Of a DNA stretch of 64,000 nucleotides, positions 56,979-64,000 are shown one piece after another. The stretch is taken from assembly GCA_039000515.1 (NCBI GenBank), contig JBCFYV010009882.1:49329118-49393117 (forward strand). The letters are read 5' to 3'. The DNA comes from Timema cristinae. Lineage: Eukaryota > Arthropoda > Insecta > Phasmatodea > Timematidae. The notes under the pieces were generated by a model. That model was not told the origin of the DNA, did not search any database, and worked only from the letters and a program-made list of their open reading frames with translations. Every line of letters starts with the position of its first letter. The stretch's first letter is position 1. The translations under genes were made by a program, and so were the position numbers.

Positions 56979-57008
56979 CATACAGACATACAGACATACA
57001 CACACACT
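56940..57008. repeat. (CATA)n microsatellite
   Basis: ATACATAC repeats that change to CAGACATA and then a short CA run. Confidence 0.95.
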
Positions 57009-57329
57009 AAACAAGGTTCTAAATTAGACAAGGCATAGCATTAGTTTTTTAAGCAGAGGTTTTACCATTAGAATAATGAGTATTATAATTGTGTTTAAAA
57101 GTTTAGTAGCGAAAGTTCCAATTATTGTGTTATTTTTAAAAATAATGTTACTCATTGAGTTAAAAATATTTACTTTTACTCCTCAAATTTTTATTCGCTA
57201 ATATCTAACCTTCCTCTAAGCTCCCGTGACACACCTGTTGAAAAACGTTGCACATACGAGTCTCACATATTATTAAAAACTAAAAAAATCAAGCATAGTT
57301 CAGTTAGAGAAAAAATAAAAATAAAAAAA
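57009..57329. other. AT-rich non-coding stretch
   Basis: Nothing recognised. Confidence 0.5.
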
Positions 57330-57860
57330 ATAATAATAATTTCCTAAAAATGTGCTCGAGCTATTTTGATTAAAATACGTATCCAGGCATTTTTAATCTA
57401 AATTTAATATGATACTTATAGTACCTGACAATAATAAAGTTACAATTTTTATTATATTTCCGTAACACCTTGAGATACTAAATAACTTATCAATGCAAAG
57501 AATGTAGGGTTTATTTAAAAATAAAAATCTCTTATTTAAAATATATTTTCATACAATCGATAGTTTCTGAGCTATAATCAAATATACATATCTTTAAACT
57601 GAGTTCTTTTAAAAGGATAATAAATTGTTGTATGCTCTTTGCTGGACAGAGATATTCCTATTTCCTTAGTATTTTTGTAAGATTGTATATTCTTGCATTT
57701 ATATTCTTTTGTAGAATGTGATACTCTTATTTCTATTATGTCTTTGAAACAATGTATATTATTTATACTCACATACCATACGAGTTTTAAGTAAATATCT
57801 CAATTTTTAGGTAATCTAGCGAGAAGGTATAAGCAGTGCGCTGTACCATTTGTTTTTAAC
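57330..57860 (+). repeat. Dispersed long repeat LR1, copy 3, 5' part missing
   Basis: It begins at the TTTCCTAAAAATG/ATTTTGATTAAAATACG point of the first module and continues through AACTTATCAATGCAAAGAATGTAG to the 3' module (GTAGAATGTGATACTCTTAT, GAGTTTTAAGTAAATATCTC, GCAGTGCGCTGTACCA). The shared end GCAGTGCGCYGT with copy 1 probably marks a true border. The 64-codon frame at 57578-57772 lies inside it. Confidence 0.7.
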
Positions 57861-57970
57861 CTCGCATAACTATATATTTTTGTTATCAACATATGTACAC
57901 TATTGTGGAACAATTGAGTAAGTGTACATAAATTGCATGTAGGTAGAGAATAAATTTATTTCAAAGTAGG

Positions 57971-58771
57971 TAGGGCTAGTCGGGAACCTGAAGTTTCGGG
58001 CAATAAATCAGGCATCTAAAAATCCCGGAATGTCGGGCGAGTAATTTTTATACCCGTGTTTCGATTGGGCATCTAAAGAACTTCGTTAGTAAGTATAAAA
58101 TACCATGATAGCACTAACCTCTAATTCAAACTTAAAAATAGTGTTTAACTGATATTCATAGTTGAATTACTTCAATTCAACTAATATTAAACAAAAGTAA
58201 GTATTATATTTTATAAATTCGTAAATTATTATGTTTGCTTTCAACCAAACTACGATAACGTTTCTCACAGGTTACAAGTCTACAACATAGCGAAATCAAG
58301 ATTCTTACGATTTAATTTTCTTTGTCAACAACAACAACATACTTAATTCAACATTTACACATTGAGATTTTTAGGCCGTGTGCTTGCGAAAGCTTAGTTT
58401 AAATTAGTTTTCTTTACATTTATTTAATATATTATTACTAGCCAGATTTGTTAGGAACAGAAGTTTCACAAAGAAAAGCTAAATTTTCTCTTGTATTAAC
58501 TAAAAATTCTTGAGCTAAGCTAAAAAAAATTTTCAATCAAATGTGACTGTTTTAACTTTTAATTTGAAATTTAATAGGCATGTGACAAAGTTGTTTCTGT
58601 GTTTTTTAAAAATTAAATTAGACTTTTAAACACATAATTTAAAATTTTACAGGCCTGTGCCAAAGTTGTTTGTAAAATGAAATACCCGCCCGAATCTTCC
58701 CATGCCCGAGTGTAATTTTGTAATACCCGCCCAAGCCCACCCGATACCAATTATGCTGCCGACCACCCCTA
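57971..58771. mobile_element. hAT-like non-autonomous DNA element
   Basis: The left end TAGGGCTAGTCGGGAAC is matched by the right end read in reverse (TAGGGGTGGTCGGCAGC). Next to each end are GGGC/GCCC-rich words (CGGGCGAGTAATTTTTATACC on the left; ATACCCGCCCGAATCTTCCC on the right). The flanks AAAGTAGG (57963-57970) and CAAATAGG (58772-58779) are an 8-bp duplication with two mismatches, as hAT transposons make. The inside is AT-rich with no transposase frame. Confidence 0.72.
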
Positions 58772-58779
58772 CAAATAGG

Positions 58780-59329
58780 CCTACTCTTTAGTACATATAT
58801 TCACAATGTTGAATAATAATTTATGCTTAGTATTAAAATCCAAGTTTTATATTGCTTCACATCCTAAGTATATTTTTGCATGATCATGACTAGTTTAATT
58901 TATCACTTATCATTATCTTTTACTTTTTTTTTTTAACTATAAACATTTTGCCCGCTTATTTATTACTCAAAGAGTTTTTTTTCCTTCAAATTGGAGTTGA
59001 ACTCCTGGAAATTTTGTAGTATATTCACCTGTATAAAATCTTTAAAAGTTTGTTACCAAATAGTTGATTGATTGATGTATGTTTTATTAAAATAGGGTTT
59101 ATTTATGTTTTAAACAATAATTCTGGAAATATAGGTAAACTTAATACTCAATTCATCGAATTAATTCACCATCTGTATTATCTTAAATATCTAGGTGCAC
59201 GTGTGTTGGCTAGTAGCTAGAGACCCTAGTTCATATTCTATTTGGGAAATATTTTAGAATTTACATGATAGTAAATATGGTAAGGCTGTTGTTATTTGGA
59301 GTTCACTAAAAGTGTGATTCTATAAGACA
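58780..59329. other. AT-rich non-coding stretch
   Basis: Nothing recognised. Confidence 0.5.
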
Positions 59330-59669
59330 AAATGTCTTCCTGGTATTAAAATACGTAAAAGTACGGTATCTTACCTTGTATGACGAAAATAAATCTAAGG
59401 TGTTTTAAAAGTATATGCTTAGGAAAATATTTGGTCTAAAAACCGATGGGGAAGATACTAGGGAGTAGAAGAGATTATATAAAGATGAATTCCATACCAT
59501 TTTACTCATCACAAGACATTGTCAGGATATTCCCGTGAATTTTGGTGGGCAGAACATGCAGCGCGAATGGAAGAATCTAGAACCGTGTTCAGCGTATTGA
59601 CTGGCAACTCCATTGGTAAGAGACCATTCTGTGGCAATGAACTTTCAAGTTTCTAATGTCATAGAGTAA
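59330..59669 (+). pseudogene. 3' end of a non-LTR retrotransposon ORF2 (nLTR-x), third copy
   Basis: With stops and shifts the plus strand reads RYLTLYDENKSKVF, YMLRKIFGLKTDGEDTRE, KRLYKDEFHTI, FWWAEHAARMEESRTVFSVL, TGNSIGKRPFCG. It then jumps to the 3' end (the DNA for MNF-V-NVIE and TAA at 59667). Compared with 13560 and 44676 the part coding RRRWEDNII to DRDRW, about 130 bp, is deleted. RT and endonuclease are absent. Confidence 0.85.
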
Positions 59670-60810
59670 GTAAGCAATAGGTATATAAAGACAAACATTT
59701 TTACTAATCTAGTAAGAGCCATAGTTTGAAACAAAAGTTAATGACCGTCAAGCTTAGATACATAGTAAATTATACATTTTTAAACGTTTGAGTAAATCTA
59801 CAATGGTATTGATCATTATTTGTATAGTTATTAGATACTAAGAGCAGGTCTCATCCATTTTTCAAATAATTGACTTGGTCGAAGACAGTCCAGTATGTCA
59901 CGTCACTCATCCGAATACTTATTAATCTTGGATGAGAAACGGAATCAACAATAGTTCCCAACATGCAGTTATCGATTTGGCCCTTCCAACTTTATACCAA
60001 ATGACATTTCCTTCTAGAAAACAGATTTTTGTCTGAGCAGTATTTATAGAGTGATGTATGCCTTCTGACGCACATCTAATCAATAATAGGAGAAAAAACA
60101 CATGATAAGAAATTGTCTCCTGTCATCTTTTTCAGCTTCTTCAAAATATTTAAGAAACCAACAGCTAACTAATTGGATTCTGACTAACTATGTTTCTACT
60201 TTAGTAGGGCCGAAAATAATACAAATTTTCATCTAAATGTTTCAATCAGTTTTTAAACTACAAACGAGAAACTAGGTACTCCTAATTATTTCTCATCAAC
60301 GAGCAATTCGTCACTTTTCCCAATACATTATTTGTCTCATCTTTTGAAACTTCTGGTCAATTGTACGTAGGCCTATGTGAGCTTGCGATAATGTTAAATA
60401 TGTACAAGCGATTTATGAGTATTTAATTTTTTGTAATAAAGGTATTTTTACTGGCTTGCTTAAAAATCTTTATTCTAAAGTTAACATTGTTAGGATCACC
60501 CTTTACTAAGTTCTTATATACATAATACTATGATATGTATGGAAATTTCAATTACTTATCAGTAAAAACATCATACAAACTTTAGAAAAATTGTTTGTCT
60601 AGTAATACAAAATGTTAAAGATGATTCCCAACAATATTTGTTTTAGAAAATATGTTTGTTGCCTCTCACTTCGTAACAAGAGAATAAATTGAGATATTTT
60701 GATAACAAAGTGCAGATAAAGATAGTTTTGCCTATAAAGGATGAACAAACAGTAAAACTGAGAAAGTTATATAATGAATAACTTCATGCTTTGTATACAT
60801 CCTCATACAT
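59670..60810. other. AT-rich non-coding stretch
   Basis: Nothing recognised. Confidence 0.5.
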
Positions 60811-61045
60811 ATTAAGGATAATCAAGTCGTGGAGGCTGAGGTAGAGTGGTCATGTGGCACGTATGGGTGATGACAGGCGTGTATACATACTTTAGTTGAG
60901 AAAACTGAAGACGCAAGACCCCTTGGTAGACCAAGACGTCGATGGGAGTATGTTGCTAAAGTATATTTTAAGAAGGTGAATAACGATGGGAGGATTGCTC
61001 TACAGGATGATTCGAAACTCTCTGTAAAAACTTTAGTTGGAGATT
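60811..61045 (+). pseudogene. C-terminal ORF2 fragment of a non-LTR retrotransposon (nLTR-y)
   Basis: One frame is almost continuous: IIKSWRLR, stop, SGHVARMGDDRRVYIL, stop, LRKLKTQDPLGRPRRRWEYV, AKVYFKKVNNDGRIALQDDS. The KS.RLRW.GHVARM and PLGRPRRRWE motifs place it behind the RT domain of a LINE. The linker between GHVARM and GRPRRRW differs in length and sequence from nLTR-x, so it is a related but separate lineage. It lies just before the inverted-repeat element at 61077. Confidence 0.82.
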
Positions 61046-61076
61046 AGGAACACTTAAACAAACTTTTCATTAATTA

Positions 61077-61413
61077 ATGTATGTCCGCCGACGTCACCTT
61101 TTGGTGCTAGAGGGCACGGTTGGAAGGATCGTTATATGACTATTTTCGCCGCCATCATTCATAATATATACCTTGTACTTGTTACATAGAGAATGTTATG
61201 GATTCTGAAATGGGTGACATGCATCTTGCAAATGGGTCTGGGTAGTCTTTCAAAATGTACGGCAATAAATGCACCGACGCTGTCAGGTATGCATTATTGT
61301 TTGCATTAACTCCTTCGAGCAACTTCTGAAGTAAAAATGTTATTCATACTCTCTGCCCTTATTTTACCAATAGCGCTCTCTATCACCAAAGGGTGTCATC
61401 TGGGGACATACAT
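61077..61413. mobile_element. MITE with 39-41 bp terminal inverted repeats
   Basis: The left repeat at 61077-61115 (ATGTATGTCCGCCGACGTCA, then CCTTTTGGTGCTAGAGGGC) is matched by the reverse complement of 61373-61413 (ATGTATGTCCCCAGATGACA, CCCTTTGGTGATAGAGAGC). TTA flanks both ends (61074-61076 and 61414-61416), which would fit a 3-bp duplication as in PIF/Harbinger elements, although TTA is common here. The 260-bp interior has no frame of interest. Confidence 0.82.
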
Positions 61414-61489
61414 TTACTAACTAAAGGGGTTTGTTTAGTGTTCCCTATTTCCCATTAAAATTTTTACATAGAGTTTCAAATGAGTCTTT

Positions 61490-62000
61490 ATAAGGATTTT
61501 AGGGGTTGCAGATACGTAATAATAATAATAATAATACGTTAAACAAAAGGAGCCAGTCAAAAGTTTATTAAGAAGGGATTTTAGGGATTGGAGACGCATC
61601 ATATGTTGAATAATGGAAATCTGTCAATGGTATATTAAAAATTGATTGTAGGGGCTAAAGACACGTAATATTTTGAACGATGTCAACCAGTCAATATTTT
61701 GTTTAAAAGTAATTGTTGGGACTAGAGATATGTCATATGGTGGACGATATGCACCAGTCAATTTGTTTAAAAGAGATTGTAGTGACTGTAGACACGTCAT
61801 ATGGGGGATGATGAGAGCTAGTCAATATATATTATGTTAAAAAGGGATTGTATAGACTAGAGACACGACATATGATGAACACTGGGAATCAGTCGAGTAT
61901 GTTAAGCTGGGAATGTATAGACTGGAGACAGGTCATATGGTGGATGATGGGAGCCAGTCAATAATTTGTTTAGGCGATGTGTCGACACGCCTGTACACAC

Positions 62001-62059
<59 letters not shown>

Positions 62060-62170
62060 GTTTGTTTAAAAGTGACTTTAGATACGTCATATGGTTGTTG
62101 GTGGATGATGGAACCCAGTCAATAATTTGTTTAAAGGGGATTGTAGAGAATGGAGACACGTCATTGCATT
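61490..62170 (+). repeat. 67-bp tandem repeat, about 8 diverged units
   Basis: CAGTCAA-type words recur at 61554, 61621, 61688, 61755, 61819, 61890, 61955 and 62116, mostly 64-71 bp apart. Each unit carries AAAAGGGATTGTAG, GACTAGAGACACGTCATATG and GTGGATGATGGGAGCCAGTC in variable form. The last interval is enlarged by an insertion at 61973-62060. Translations of the trinucleotide run give meaningless poly-N, poly-I and poly-L peptides. Confidence 0.9.
61973..62060 (+). mobile_element. Tiny retroposed 3' end with (TAA)n inside the 67-bp array
   Basis: GGCGATGTGTCGACACGCCT and GTACACAC are followed by about 19 TAA units. TTTGTTTA stands immediately before (61965-61972) and after (62061-62068). 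The pattern is that of a severely 5'-truncated retroposon ending in (TAA)n with an 8-bp duplication. The word TTTGTTTA also belongs to the array, so a duplication is not proven. The 28-bp unique part can form a hairpin (GGCG..GTGTCGACAC..CGCC). Confidence 0.55.
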
Positions 62171-62880
62171 CATACTGTATTAGGAGATCTCTTAATCTCT
62201 CAAACAGGATAAACCCAAGAGAGGGAATTTGGAAATGTATTTTGGAGTGTGTTTCCAATTGACTCGTTGAGAGAGTGTGTGCAATTCAGGCTCAAGTTGC
62301 CCAATTAGAGAATTGACGTTGGTTTATTTTTTCTTTACAAACGCATGTTTTATGTAGGGGTGAAACATAATTCAAAGGAACACGTGTGACCATGAGGTAA
62401 CAAAAACCATCAATATAAATCAAAAACACATGTTTATATTTTATTACTTTTCTTTATTAAAATAGGATATTTCTGTAACAGTGTTATGATATTTATAAAA
62501 CGTTATACTTAAAAGCTTAATTTATTCACACACTTTAAAAAGTAAAAACTCAAATAAATTGCACTACTTTGGTTATTTATATTCTTTTATTACTTGGTTC
62601 TTTATCTAATCATTGTGAGATGTTTGGTTTATCTATATTCTCAAATCTCTTATAGATTCTGAGGAACTTATGGTCAATTAAACTCATATTAATTTGAATT
62701 TAAGATTGATTTGATTATATATCGAGTTTGGATTGATTCACTTAAACTCATTTATAACGTGAATATTATCATATCTTAAAATACGAGCTATAATAGGTGT
62801 ATGTAAATAAAATGAGAAAGACAACATTACATAAGGGATCCTTTATTTTCTAGTGCTATTAACAAAGATGGAATCATGTC
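62171..62880. other. AT-rich non-coding stretch
   Basis: Nothing recognised. Confidence 0.5.
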
Positions 62881-63070
62881 TCCAAAGTCAAAATCAAGCA
62901 TGCTGACCACTCATCTAGCTCTCCCTGCCTCCAAAATCATAATCAAGCATACTGATCTCTCCTCTAGCGCTACCTACCTCCAAAGTCAGAATCAAACATA
63001 CTGACTACTCACCTAACCGTTCCTGCCTCCAAAGTCCGAATCAAGCATGCTGACAACTCAAGCATCCCTG
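62881..63070 (+). repeat. 49-bp tandem repeat, 4 units
   Basis: TCCAAAGTC or TCCAAAATC starts units at 62881, 62930, 62979 and 63028, exactly 49 bp apart. Each contains AATCAAGCATGCTGACC-type and CTCACCTAGC-type words. The last unit is incomplete. Unrelated to the other arrays. Confidence 0.93.
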
Positions 63071-63701
63071 ACGTTTTTTTTTTTAAGTAAATGCGATATT
63101 ATGGACGGTGTATGCTTTGAACTATTTGGAACATCTGGGAGGAAACAATATGGGAGCCAAATTAATAGTATATATACATTTTATAATATTCTTATTTGGG
63201 ACATATTAATGTAATCACTGCTTTTACATTTATTATAGGTATAACTGGGTTATTGACAACGTTATAACACCATTAGTGAACTCCTAAATGCGTATTCTTC
63301 CTCTTCTTTTTCCCCTTAACAATTCTAAGTCTGTGGTTAGATCTACAATATGATCACCGTTGTTATATTGAGAGCGCAAGTCTTGGAGGCCCTGGTTTGA
63401 TTAGATGTGGTGCTGATTAATGTAGAGTGGATGATCCCAATGTAAATAGAATATATAGGTAGTGCCATTTGGGAGAATTTGTTGATGTCATTGCTACGTC
63501 AGCCACGATACTACGTCACCCAGTACACAGCAAATAGTATGTCGTGCGGTCCATGTTTTTCAGACAGTCCTTTCATTTATATTTATGATTATTTATTTGT
63601 TTGTGTTTTCCTGGTAGTGGTTTTTTTGTGTATAGTTATTTACTTTATTATGTTTACCACTCAAGTATCTATTTTAATATGCTAATATAAAATACAGCAG
63701 G
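63071..63701. other. Non-coding stretch
   Basis: A 68-codon plus-strand frame at 63479-63685 is hydrophobic and unrecognised. Nothing else. Confidence 0.45.
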
Positions 63702-63708
63702 AATGTTC

Positions 63709-63993
63709 TAGTTATTATTATTATTAGCACCGCGTCTTACTACCCGTTCGTGTTATACGCACTTACGCTAATGTGTAATGGTAGGGTGATTTTGAGATGA
63801 AATGAAGGACCTACAGTTTAACGTGGAATCCGAACCACGATGGAGGCCTGGCATTCCTCACATTCACAAGATGTCTTGTCAGAGGTGAAGGAAGGGTTTG
63901 GAAATCAGATAAATCTTTGCCGTGACCGAGGATTGAACCCCGGCCGCCAGCATAGAAGTCTGACAACTTACCCCTAGACCACCAGGTCACCTT
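63709..63993 (-). mobile_element. SINE-A, full length, at the window end
   Basis: On the minus strand: GGTGACCTGGTGGTCTAGGG, B box GGGTTCAATCCTCGG, body, tail AACACGAACGGGTAGTAAG and (TAA)n seen as TTA repeats at 63711-63724. AATGTTC at 63702-63708 and at 63994-64000, the last bases of the window, is probably the target-site duplication, possibly cut by the window end. Confidence 0.95.
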
Positions 63994-64000
63994 AATGTTC

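Noticed and set aside
61902..62262. Frames of 70, 98 and 118 codons with poly-N, poly-I or poly-L
   Set aside because: They translate the (TAA)n run and parts of the 67-bp array; the same happens at 32591-32821 and 42694-42918.

Overview
This is a 64 kb stretch of AT-rich nuclear DNA from a metazoan, with no protein-coding host gene that I can identify. An arthropod is the best guess, not a proof. The decayed non-LTR retrotransposon C-termini (motifs VFENK..RKI.G.KR, KSRRLRWAGHAARMGE, GRPRRRWEDN) are of a kind I know mainly from arthropod genomes. Short tracts such as AGGTTAGGTTAG and TAGGTTAGGCTAGGTTGGG have the same feel. Nothing suggests bacterial, organellar or viral DNA: there are no dense long ORFs, operons, rRNA genes or CRISPR arrays. 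Almost every long open frame is a read-through of a repeat.

Most of the recognisable content is transposable elements. tRNA-derived SINEs dominate and fall into five groups, named here for convenience. SINE-A (nine copies) has a head with an A box TGGTCTAGGGG and a B box GGTTCAATCC-like sequence. SINE-B (seven well-preserved copies) has A box TGGCGTAGTTGG and B box GGTTCGAATC. SINE-C (about 28 older copies and remnants) has a body like SINE-B. SINE-D (three copies) and SINE-E (about five tRNA-like copies) are separate. A, B and C end in the same tail of about 45 bp, containing the self-complementary ACCCGAACGGGT, followed by (TAA)n. Several copies have clear target-site duplications (54280, 32670, 19190, 8216, 17092, 21283), so retroposition can be read directly from the sequence.

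Other elements are: five degraded 3' ends of non-LTR retrotransposons (13.6, 32.1, 44.7, 59.4 and 60.8 kb); a dispersed long repeat (LR1, at 28, 47.4 and 57.4 kb); a tandem-module repeat at 14.4 kb; and inverted-repeat DNA elements at 23.4, 26.2, 44.3, 58.0 (hAT-like) and 61.1 kb. Tandem arrays are unusually varied: 46-bp units inside a retrotransposon 3' end, 31-bp units at 37.6 kb, 25-bp units inside a SINE head at 39.3 kb, 67-bp units at 61.5 kb and 49-bp units at 62.9 kb.

The only stretch that looks like a possible host or element transcription unit is about 4.97-6.77 kb. It has GC content well above its surroundings, a long pyrimidine tract before CAG/TCAGT, and a polyadenylation signal with a GT-rich downstream part. 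It has no convincing protein. The rest (for example 33.7-35.4, 42.9-44.2, 49.3-50.3 and 52.1-53.5 kb) is plain AT-rich sequence that I cannot assign. Element boundaries are read by eye and are good to roughly 5-20 bp unless a duplication fixes them.
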